Below are positions 10,131-16,408 of a stretch of 64,000 nucleotides of DNA, in pieces. Under the pieces are notes generated by a model. The model was not told the DNA's origin, made no database searches, and worked only from the letters and a program-made list of their open reading frames with translations. How positions within the stretch are numbered: the first letter of the stretch is position 1; every line of letters starts with the position of its first letter. The translations under genes and the position numbers were made by a program. The stretch is from assembly GCF_050433225.1 (NCBI RefSeq), contig NZ_JBNPXQ010000009.1, forward strand, positions 230,542 through 294,541, read 5' to 3'. This stretch comes from Sphingomonas_D zeicaulis. GTDB taxonomy: Bacteria; Pseudomonadota; Alphaproteobacteria; Sphingomonadales; Sphingomonadaceae.

Positions 10131-10558
10131 TGGGTACGCCTGCGAAGATGGATCCCAAGGGGATCAAATATCTGACGATCCACTGCGCCGCGACGCCGGA
10201 GGGGCGCGACGTAAAGGCCGAGACAATCAGCCAGTGGGACATCGCGAAGTTCGGCCAGGTCAGCTATCATTTCGTCGTCGAGCTCGACGGCCTCTTCTAC
10301 CGTACATTGCGCGACGATCAGCGTGGCGCTCACACCGGCGGCGCCAACACCGGCAATATCGGCATCTGCTACGTCGGCGGTATGGACGCCAAAAACCAGA
10401 AGGCGAAGGACACCCGCACCCCGGCCCAGAAGCGGGCGATCCGGACGCTGGTGGCGACCTACCGGGAGCGGTTTCCCAACATCATCGTGCGCGGACATCG
10501 CGACTGGCCGGGAGTGGCGAAGGCCTGCCCGAGCTTCGACGTGGCGACGGAGCTGTGA
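10130..10558 (+). CDS. N-acetylmuramoyl-L-alanine amidase (endolysin)
   Basis: This 142-residue, single-domain zinc amidase is like T7 lysozyme (amidase_2 fold). It cleaves the bond between MurNAc and L-alanine in peptidoglycan to release phage. The Zn ligands are readable as His18 (TIHCA), His123 (RGHRDWPG) and Cys133 (ACPSF), with Tyr46 in the SYHFVV segment where family members carry the catalytic tyrosine. The ATG at 10130 overlaps the previous stop; a GTG immediately upstream at 10127 is less likely. There is no signal peptide, so it needs the adjacent holin-like protein to reach the wall. Confidence 0.9.
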   Translation: MGTPAKMDPKGIKYLTIHCAATPEGRDVKAETISQWDIAKFGQVSYHFVVELDGLFYRTLRDDQRGAHTGGANTGNIGICYVGGMDAKNQKAKDTRTPAQKRAIRTLVATYRERFPNIIVRGHRDWPGVAKACPSFDVATEL

Positions 10559-10845
10559 GCGGCGCGGCCGTCGCCATCGAGAATGTGGAGACGGTCGCGG
10601 TATCGACCGCACCGGCGATCGGCATGCCCGATCATCCGGTGCGCCTGGCGCGCTGGTACCAGCTCTATGTGCGGCTCGCGCGGCCGTCGCTCGAATGGGT
10701 GACGGTTGCCGGGGTGCTTTACGCGCTGGTGATCGGGCCGGCGATCGGGCGGCCGCTGGACGAAGGCTATCTCGTCCAGGTGCTGCTGTTCGCCGGCGGC
10801 CTGTTCGGCGTTCGCGCCTATGAAAAGGTGAAGGGTGTGGCATGA
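10555..10845 (+). CDS. Holin-like phage membrane protein
   Basis: The protein is 96 residues from a GTG overlapping the amidase stop (GTGA). An amphipathic N-terminus is followed by two hydrophobic segments (around VTVAGVLYALVIGPAIG and VLLFAGGLFGVRAYE) and ends in a short basic tail. An RPSLEW-type entry into the first TM and a GVRAYEK exit from the last recall the 3TM holin-like family found next to endolysins. A role in releasing the amidase is inferred from topology and position. Confidence 0.6.
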   Translation: MSGAAVAIENVETVAVSTAPAIGMPDHPVRLARWYQLYVRLARPSLEWVTVAGVLYALVIGPAIGRPLDEGYLVQVLLFAGGLFGVRAYEKVKGVA

Positions 10846-11612
10846 GACCGACCGCAACCCCGACGCGGCCGCGGACAGCGCCCTTGTCGCGGCCGAGCTT
10901 CGTGCCGCCGGCCGCGGATCTCGCGCCGATCGAGGCGGCGATCGCCACCAAGGCCGACGCGGCCGCGACCGCCACCGCGCTCGCGAACAAGGCGAACGCC
11001 AGCACGGTCGGCGGGCTTTCCACCGCACTGAACAGCAAGGCCAGTCAGTCGGCGGTGGACGCGCTGGCGGGGACGGTGGCGGGCAAGGCCGATGCTTCGG
11101 CCGTGCCAAAAGCGGCAACGCTCGTGCCGATGGGCGAGGCGGTGGCCGGCGCCGTTGGTGGCGAAACGGAATATGCCCGCGGCGATCACCGGCATCCGCG
11201 GCTGACGTCGACGACGGGCAACACGACGGGCAGCCCTGCGTCGCATGTCATCGGATCGGGCGGGACGGTGCAGATCCTGTTCACCCGCACATTCTCGGCG
11301 CCGCCGGGCACGGTCTTCACCGAAGTGCCGCCGCCGACCGGCAGCATGCCGGCGCAGGGCGCCAATTTCCGCGTCGAAAGCTGGGTGCGCGAGACGATGA
11401 CGCCAACGCCGGCCGGCGCCTATATCGGCTGCGTCGTGCGCGCCTGGCGGGGCCAGTCGCTGCCAAACCTCGGGGTGGTCTCGGGGATCCTCACGGCGGT
11501 GATCACCGGCGTCAACGCGATCGTCTCCGCGCTGAGCGGCTATAATCCGTTCGGCGCGCCGGCCGCCGGCACCGCCTTCACCTGCATCGCGGTCGCACGA
11601 TCCGATGCGTAA
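10842..11612 (+). CDS. Phage tail/fibre-like structural protein
   Basis: This 256-residue protein is coupled to the holin-like gene by ATGA. Residues 20-90 carry repeated Ala/Asp/Lys heptad-like units (KADAAATATALANKA, SKASQSAVDALAG), a common trimeric fibre shaft pattern. A GDHRHPRL motif follows, which recurs in phage tail-fibre and collar proteins, and then a beta-rich C-terminal domain. Probably an accessory fibre or appendage protein encoded within the lysis region; receptor unknown. Confidence 0.55.
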   Translation: MRPTATPTRPRTAPLSRPSFVPPAADLAPIEAAIATKADAAATATALANKANASTVGGLSTALNSKASQSAVDALAGTVAGKADASAVPKAATLVPMGEAVAGAVGGETEYARGDHRHPRLTSTTGNTTGSPASHVIGSGGTVQILFTRTFSAPPGTVFTEVPPPTGSMPAQGANFRVESWVRETMTPTPAGAYIGCVVRAWRGQSLPNLGVVSGILTAVITGVNAIVSALSGYNPFGAPAAGTAFTCIAVARSDA

Positions 11613-11739
11613 GCGGGCAGCACCCGATTGGGCGATCGCGTTCGCCCTGCCGGTGGCGCTGATGGCGGCTGCCATGGCGCTTTCCGGAATCGTGCTGCTG
11701 CTCGACCAGGTCGCGAAAGGAGTGATGAGATGGCAGTGA
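11605..11739 (+). CDS. Small single-TM phage protein
   Basis: This 44-residue ORF starts at ATG 11605, inside the end of the previous gene, and ends at TGA 11739, inside the start of the i-spanin. It has one strong hydrophobic segment (FALPVALMAAAMALSGIVLLL). A small TM protein directly before the spanins could be a second holin or antiholin. This is only a suggestion; the overlap on both sides is the main support that it is real. Confidence 0.45.
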   Translation: MRKRAAPDWAIAFALPVALMAAAMALSGIVLLLDQVAKGVMRWQ

Positions 11740-12140
11740 GCCTTTGGCTTGTCGGGGGTGGCACGATCGGGGCGCTGGCGCTTTCGATCGGGGCATTTTT
11801 CTTCGGCCGCGACGTCGGTCGCGATGCGGTGCGGGCAGAAATGCTCGAACAGGTGGCCGCAGCCGACGCAAAGCGGCGCGATACCGAGATCGAAATGGGG
11901 AAGCTGCGGCTGGCGTCCGTCGAGCGGGAGCAAGCGCGGCAAGGGACAATGAGGGAGATCTATCGTGAAGTGCCCACCGTCATCGACCGCCCTGTTTATC
12001 GCAATGATTGCATCGACGCTGACGGCGTGCAGCTCCTCGATCGCGCTGCCGACGCCGCGAATTCCGATCGACCGCGCGCTGCTGGTGACGCCGGCGGAAC
12101 TGCCGGCGATGCCGCGGACGGTGGATCCCGCAACCGGTAA
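11730..12140 (+). CDS. Inner-membrane spanin (Rz-like)
   Basis: The protein is 136 residues from ATG 11730, preceded by a gaaaggagtgatgag ribosome binding site. It has an N-terminal membrane anchor (about residues 3-25), then a charged helical periplasmic part (RRDTEIEMGKLRLASVEREQ), the classical layout of Rz i-spanins that bridge to the outer membrane and fuse both membranes in the last step of lysis. A second reading frame inside it encodes a lipoprotein, which is strong support for a spanin pair. Confidence 0.75.
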   Translation: MAVSLWLVGGGTIGALALSIGAFFFGRDVGRDAVRAEMLEQVAAADAKRRDTEIEMGKLRLASVEREQARQGTMREIYREVPTVIDRPVYRNDCIDADGVQLLDRAADAANSDRPRAAGDAGGTAGDAADGGSRNR

Positions 12141-12276
12141 GGCGAAAATCAGCGGCGGCCAGTGCCTGGTCGGCGCGACCGGGCTCTATGACGTCGCCGG
12201 CCAGATCCGCAACGACTTCATCGCGCTGCAGGAACAGGTCCGCGCGAGCGAGGGTGAGACCGGCAAGCCGAAATAG
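11965..12276 (+). CDS. Outer-membrane spanin lipoprotein (Rz1-like)
   Basis: This 103-residue protein starts from GTG 11965 with a gggag ribosome binding site just upstream, read in another frame of the i-spanin gene and running 136 nt beyond it. The N-terminus is a lipoprotein signal with lipobox LTAC (Cys22), followed by a Pro-rich segment (PTPRIPIDRALLVTPAELPAMP), as in Rz1 proteins. It should be lipid-anchored to the outer membrane and pair with the Rz-like protein. The C-terminal extension past the Rz stop is longer than in lambda Rz1. Confidence 0.75.
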   Translation: MKCPPSSTALFIAMIASTLTACSSSIALPTPRIPIDRALLVTPAELPAMPRTVDPATGKAKISGGQCLVGATGLYDVAGQIRNDFIALQEQVRASEGETGKPK

Positions 12277-12368
12277 GGCGCATTCGGGCTGCGGCTGGCG
12301 CTGAGCGCGTTTCCGGGCGTTTGTGAAGCTGAGTGAGGCAAGCGCTCAACGGCGGGCTGCTGCTCGAT

Positions 12369-12626
12369 CTAAAGAGTTTCTCGTTTGCCGCAATTATAGC
12401 AGTAGCGATCACTCCTGATCCGGATCGGACGGTTCATCTCGCGTGCAAGCTCTGCGGGGTCGCTAATGAACTTCGGATAGCCGAGCGGTTCATCATGGCG
12501 GATCTCGCTACGGTGCCAGTTTGACCAATCGTGCGATCGGTTGGCGGCGCACATGCGATCCTGAGCCTCCTTTGCCAAGCCTTTAAGCAACGACCAGTAG
12601 AGCTCTTTCCGTTCATCCTCCGTCAT
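12369..12626 (-). CDS. Hypothetical prophage-end protein with CxxC pair
   Basis: This 85-residue minus-strand ORF is the last one before the putative attachment site and is opposite in direction to the late genes. It starts MTEDERKELYWSLLKGLA behind a purine-rich gaggcaagg site and ends CYNCGKRETL, a single CxxC knuckle. The translation looks protein-like (mixed Trp, Tyr, Lys, Asp) and the DNA is less GC-rich than its neighbours. It may be a lysogeny-expressed moron or accessory gene; function unknown. Confidence 0.5.
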   Translation of the reverse strand: MTEDERKELYWSLLKGLAKEAQDRMCAANRSHDWSNWHRSEIRHDEPLGYPKFISDPAELAREMNRPIRIRSDRYCYNCGKRETL

Positions 12627-12723
12627 GCCTTGCCTCTTTGTTGCGACGAGACCGCCATTCCGACGATGCGCCGGAAAAGGGGCAAAGTCGGAATGAAAAA
12701 AAGACCTAAGTCATTGAAAAGCG

Positions 12724-12775
12724 GCGGGTGGCTGATAATTGGGAAGCTTCTGCTCTACCATTGAGCTACACCCGC
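12724..12775 (-). pseudogene. Truncated tRNA-Gly(UCC), candidate prophage att site
   Basis: Read on the minus strand from 12775, the sequence is a normal tRNA-Gly 5' half: acceptor GCGGGTG, D-arm GCTC...GAGC, anticodon stem GAAGC and loop TTCCCAA (anticodon TCC). The 3' side of the anticodon stem and the T-arm are then missing. The text goes to TTATCAGC and then CACCCGC, which pairs perfectly with the acceptor 5' strand. About 20-25 nt are gone, so it cannot fold as a full tRNA. It sits exactly between phage genes and host genes, as expected of an integration site or its scar. Confidence 0.65.
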
Positions 12776-12813
12776 ATGCGCGACCGCCTCATTGGCTGGC
12801 GGCAGCTTCGCTG

Positions 12814-13209
12814 TCAACCGGCCGCTGGCTGATGGCACACCGCCTCGACATTGATCCCGTCCGGATCGAGCACGAACGCCGCATAATAGTTAGGATGATA
12901 ATGCGGGCGGATGCCGGGCGCGCCATGGTCGGTGCCGCCGGCGGCGAGGGCGGCCGCGTGGAAGGCATCGACGAACGCGCGATCATCGACGGTGAAGGCG
13001 ATGTGGGTGCCCTCGCCCACCCGCTCATTGTCGCCGATCCAGAAGAAGGGGTGATCATCCCTGCCATAGCCGAGCGCGGTGCCGCTGCCGCCGGTCAGTT
13101 GGGGGCCGACTTCCATGAGCAAGCTGATCCCCAGCGGCGCCAGTGCGGCCTCATAGAAGGCGCGTGACTTCCCCAGATCGCTGACCGCGAAGCCCACATG
13201 ATCGATCAT
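12814..13209 (-). CDS. VOC-family (glyoxalase-like) protein
   Basis: The protein has 131 residues, one vicinal-oxygen-chelate domain of two beta-alpha-beta-beta-beta modules. It opens MIDHVGFAVSDLGKSRAFYE and ends YAAFVLDPDGINVEAVCH, both hallmark segments; the candidate metal ligands are His4, His69 in THIAF and Glu122 near the end. It is a small standalone protein of the kind annotated as glyoxalase/bleomycin-resistance-like. Substrate unknown. It is the first host gene beside the prophage border. Confidence 0.8.
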   Translation of the reverse strand: MIDHVGFAVSDLGKSRAFYEAALAPLGISLLMEVGPQLTGGSGTALGYGRDDHPFFWIGDNERVGEGTHIAFTVDDRAFVDAFHAAALAAGGTDHGAPGIRPHYHPNYYAAFVLDPDGINVEAVCHQPAAG

Positions 13210-13304
13210 CCTCGCCTCCTTCGCCGCATTGGCCTATGGCCCACCGCTTGGTCGCCGGACGGGCGGCCGGTGGAATCGATAGTCTAGACAGGTAAGGTTA
13301 CGGC

Positions 13305-14618
13305 GTGACGGCGCATCAGGTCCATATCATCGGCGGCGGTCTGGCGGGGTCGGAGGCGGCATGGCAGCTCGCCCAGGCAGGTTTCCGCGTGCGCCTGTCC
13401 GAGATGCGCGGCGTGGAAGGCACGCCGGCGCACCAGACCGACCGGCTCGCTGAACTGGTCTGCTCGAACAGCTTCCGCTCCGACGATGCCGACAGCAACG
13501 CGGTGGGCCTGCTGCACGCCGAGATGCGGACGATGGGATCGCTGATCCTGAGCAGCGCCGATGCGCACCGCGTGCCTGCGGGCTCCGCGCTGGCGGTCGA
13601 TCGCGAGGGTTTCTGCGATGCGGTGACGCGGGCGGTGGAAATGCACCCGCTGATCGAACTCGTCCGTGAGCGTGTCGACGTGCTGCCCGAGGGGCCGGCG
13701 ATCATCGCCACAGGGCCGCTGACCGCCGCCCCCCTCGCCGCCGCGATTGCCGGGGAGACCGGCACCGATGCGCTGGCCTTCTTCGACGCGCTCGCGCCGA
13801 TCGTCCATCGCGACAGCATCGATTTCGACGTCGCCTGGTTCCAGTCACGCTGGAACAAGGGCGAGGGCAAGGATTACATCAACTGCCCGATGGACCGCGA
13901 GCAATACCAGGCGTTCATCGCCGGGCTGCTGGAAGGTGAGAAGAGCGAATTCAAGGAATGGGAGCGCGACACGCCCTATTTCGACGGCTGCATGCCGATC
14001 GAGGTGATGGCGGAGCGCGGGGTGGATACGCTGCGCCACGGCCCGATGAAGCCGGTGGGGCTCGACGATCCGCGTACCGGGCGCTGGCCACATGCGGTGG
14101 TCCAGCTTCGGCAGGACAATGCGCTGGGCACCTTGTGGAACATCGTCGGCTTCCAGACCAAGCTGAAGCATGCCGAGCAGGTGCGGCTGTTCCGCACCAT
14201 CCCAGGCCTTGAGAACGCGCAGTTCGCGCGGCTGGGCGGGCTGCACCGCAACACCTTCATCCAGAGCCCCAAGCTGCTCGACGGCGAGTTGCGGCTGCGC
14301 TCGCGCCCCAACGTCCGCTTCGCCGGCCAGATCACGGGGTGCGAGGGCTATGTCGAATCCGCCGCCGTGGGGATGCTCGCCGGGCGCTTCCTCGCCGCCG
14401 AACTGGCGGGCACCACGCTCAACGCGCCACCGGTCACGACCGCGCTGGGCGCGCTGCTGGGGCATATCACCGGCGGCGCGGAGGCGGAGACCTTCCAGCC
14501 GATGAACGTCAATTTCGGGCTGTTCCCGCCGGTCGAGGGCAAGAAGCGCAAGGCGGATCGCAAGATGCAATATACTGCACGTGCCCGCGCCGACCTCGAA
14601 AGCTGGCTCGCCGCCTAA
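13305..14618 (+). CDS. trmFO: tRNA (uracil-5-)-methyltransferase, folate/FAD dependent
   Basis: The enzyme has 437 residues from GTG 13305. TrmFO uses methylenetetrahydrofolate and FADH2 to make m5U54 in the T-loop of tRNAs. Seen: the N-terminal FAD dinucleotide motif GGGLAG (about 10-15), the family signature LAELVCSNSFRSDD, the PMKPVGLDDPRTG block, and a C-terminal PMNVNFGLFPP motif. The length is typical. It stands alone, between the VOC gene and the converging recA; no operon partner is seen. Confidence 0.95.
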   Translation: MTAHQVHIIGGGLAGSEAAWQLAQAGFRVRLSEMRGVEGTPAHQTDRLAELVCSNSFRSDDADSNAVGLLHAEMRTMGSLILSSADAHRVPAGSALAVDREGFCDAVTRAVEMHPLIELVRERVDVLPEGPAIIATGPLTAAPLAAAIAGETGTDALAFFDALAPIVHRDSIDFDVAWFQSRWNKGEGKDYINCPMDREQYQAFIAGLLEGEKSEFKEWERDTPYFDGCMPIEVMAERGVDTLRHGPMKPVGLDDPRTGRWPHAVVQLRQDNALGTLWNIVGFQTKLKHAEQVRLFRTIPGLENAQFARLGGLHRNTFIQSPKLLDGELRLRSRPNVRFAGQITGCEGYVESAAVGMLAGRFLAAELAGTTLNAPPVTTALGALLGHITGGAEAETFQPMNVNFGLFPPVEGKKRKADRKMQYTARARADLESWLAA

Positions 14619-14657
14619 GCGTTCCGACGGCTTCGGCCCTCAACCATAGATACAACA

Positions 14658-14689
14658 AGGCCCGCCGCGTCCGATGACGCGACGGGCCT
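14658..14689 (-). terminator. recA terminator (may act on trmFO too)
   Basis: Hairpin with outer arms AGGCCCG/CGGGCCT and inner arms CGCGTC/GACGCG around a CGAT loop, with one mismatch. On the minus strand it is followed by a T-rich TTGTTGTAT stretch, 43 nt after the recA stop. It lies in the convergent gap and may also end trmFO transcription. Confidence 0.7.
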
Positions 14690-14731
14690 CGAGTGCTTGA
14701 AACGGGGTTCGTGTCCCTGGCCTCGTCAGGC

Positions 14732-15802
14732 TCAGAGATCGTCGTCCGCCTCGGGTCCCACCATCATCTCTTCCGCGACCTTCTCAGTGCGGCTGCGGAT
14801 CGCCTTTTCTAGACGCGTCATCACTTCGGGATTGTCGCGCAGATAGGATTTCGCGTTCTCGCGGCCCTGGCCGATCCGGATCGAATCATAGGAGAACCAG
14901 GAGCCCGATTTCTCGACGAGGCCGGCCTTCACGCCGATGTCGAGCACTTCGCCGGTCTTGGAGACGCCCTCGCCATACATGATGTCGAATTCCACCTGCT
15001 TGAACGGCGGCGCCACCTTGTTCTTAACCACCTTCACGCGGGTGGTGTTGCCGACGATTTCGTCGCGATCCTTGATCTGGCCGGTGCGGCGGATGTCGAG
15101 ACGGACCGACGCATAGAATTTCAGCGCGTTGCCGCCCGTCGTGGTTTCGGGGCTGCCATACATCACGCCGATCTTCATGCGGATCTGGTTGATGAAGATC
15201 ACGGTGCAGCGCGAACGGCTGATCGAACCGGTGATCTTGCGCAGCGCCTGGCTCATCAGGCGGGCCTGCAGGCCGACATGGCTGTCGCCCATCTCGCCCT
15301 CGATTTCAGCGCGCGGCACCAGGGCCGCAACCGAATCGATAACCAGCACGTCGATCGCATTGGAACGCACCAGCGTGTCCGCGATCTCCAGCGCCTGCTC
15401 ACCCGTGTCGGGCTGGCTGACGATCAGTTCGTCGATGTCGACGCCGAGTTTCTTGGCATAGACCGGATCGAGCGCATGTTCGGCGTCGATGAAGGCGGCG
15501 GTGCCGCCGGTCTTCTGCGCCTCGGCGATCGCGTGGAGCGCCAGCGTGGTCTTGCCCGACGATTCGGGCCCGAAGATCTCGATAATGCGCCCGCGCGGCA
15601 GGCCGCCGATGCCGAGCGCGATATCCAGCCCGAGCGAGCCGGTGGAAACCGCTTCGATCTCGATCTTTTCCCGGCTGCCCAGCTTCATCGCCGAGCCCTT
15701 GCCGAAGGCGCGATCGATCTGCGCCAATGCTGCTTCGAGTGCTTTCTGCCTGTCCATATTTCCCGCCGAATCCGCGCCGATGACCCGAAGTTGAGCTGCC
15801 AT
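14732..15802 (-). CDS. recA: Recombinase RecA
   Basis: The protein has 356 residues, full length. RecA forms ATP-dependent filaments on ssDNA for strand exchange and triggers LexA self-cleavage. The Walker A motif GPESSGKT is at about 78-85, the Walker B region is VLVIDSVAAL, and the C-terminus is acidic (EADDDL). The protein could also start at Met16 (MDRQKAL), the usual RecA beginning; the longer start is given. An SOS operator overlaps its promoter. Confidence 0.97.
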   Translation of the reverse strand: MAAQLRVIGADSAGNMDRQKALEAALAQIDRAFGKGSAMKLGSREKIEIEAVSTGSLGLDIALGIGGLPRGRIIEIFGPESSGKTTLALHAIAEAQKTGGTAAFIDAEHALDPVYAKKLGVDIDELIVSQPDTGEQALEIADTLVRSNAIDVLVIDSVAALVPRAEIEGEMGDSHVGLQARLMSQALRKITGSISRSRCTVIFINQIRMKIGVMYGSPETTTGGNALKFYASVRLDIRRTGQIKDRDEIVGNTTRVKVVKNKVAPPFKQVEFDIMYGEGVSKTGEVLDIGVKAGLVEKSGSWFSYDSIRIGQGRENAKSYLRDNPEVMTRLEKAIRSRTEKVAEEMMVGPEADDDL

Positions 15803-15856
15803 GGGCCAAGCCTCCCGTAGTCGCTCCGCGCGAACCGTTCAACGCGGTGGCAACCT

Positions 15857-15892
15857 AGTATCCGATTTGTTCTACCGGAACAAGAGGGGAAC
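15857..15892 (-). promoter_or_regulatory. recA promoter with LexA (SOS) box
   Basis: On the minus strand GTTC-N7-GTTC lies at 15892-15878, the known alphaproteobacterial LexA-binding motif. The second GTTC is part of a -35-like TTGTTC, with GATACT (15862-15857) as the -10, so bound LexA would cover the -35 region. It lies about 76 nt before the recA ATG. Confidence 0.7.
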
Positions 15893-15925
15893 TTTCACGG
15901 AAAAATATACGGCCGAGCCCGCGTG

Positions 15926-16297
15926 TCAGCCCTGCCCAGGCTGATCCTGCGTGAGCTGGTTCAACGCACGTTCGACCGAATCGATCGTGAACGGCTTCGC
16001 CAGCACCGGCGCGGCGCGATGTGCCGTCGGCGTCTCTCCAACGACGCCGCCCGTCGCCAGCAGGAAGGGCCGCCCCGCATCGACCAGCGCGTCCGCCACC
16101 GGCCAGCACGCCTCACCGCGCAGATGGACGTCGAGGATTGCGGCGTCGAAGGTCGCGCCGTCAACCTGGCTGATCGCGTCCGACACCGTATCGGCGGTAC
16201 CGGCGACCCGATGGCCGAGTGCCTCGAGGAAATCTTCGAGCATCATCGCGATGAGTGGTTCATCCTCAATGATCAGAAACGTCTGGGGGGTGGCCAT
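15926..16297 (-). CDS. Single-domain response regulator
   Basis: This 123-residue protein is a CheY-like receiver with no output domain. The acidic pocket is Glu11/Asp12, the phosphoacceptor Asp56 (AAILDVHL), the switch Thr82 (LLATGG) and the conserved Lys101 (AKPFT). Such lone receivers act as phosphate sinks or intermediates, or by binding partners. It lies between recA and cckA on the same strand as cckA, with a 111-bp gap, so a relation to the CckA relay is possible but unproven. Confidence 0.88.
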   Translation of the reverse strand: MATPQTFLIIEDEPLIAMMLEDFLEALGHRVAGTADTVSDAISQVDGATFDAAILDVHLRGEACWPVADALVDAGRPFLLATGGVVGETPTAHRAAPVLAKPFTIDSVERALNQLTQDQPGQG

Positions 16298-16408
16298 CTT
16301 GCCTCTTTTTGTTGGCGACCGTCGTTCCGGCCCTTTCGACCATAGATCGGAACGGATCCGGATTCCTTGATCTGAATTATGCTCCCCTTTCCCGTCGCGG
16401 GGGGCACG

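Noticed and set aside
12724..12775. Functional tRNA-Gly
   Set aside because: The T-arm and the 3' anticodon stem are absent, so it was recorded as a pseudogene/att scar.
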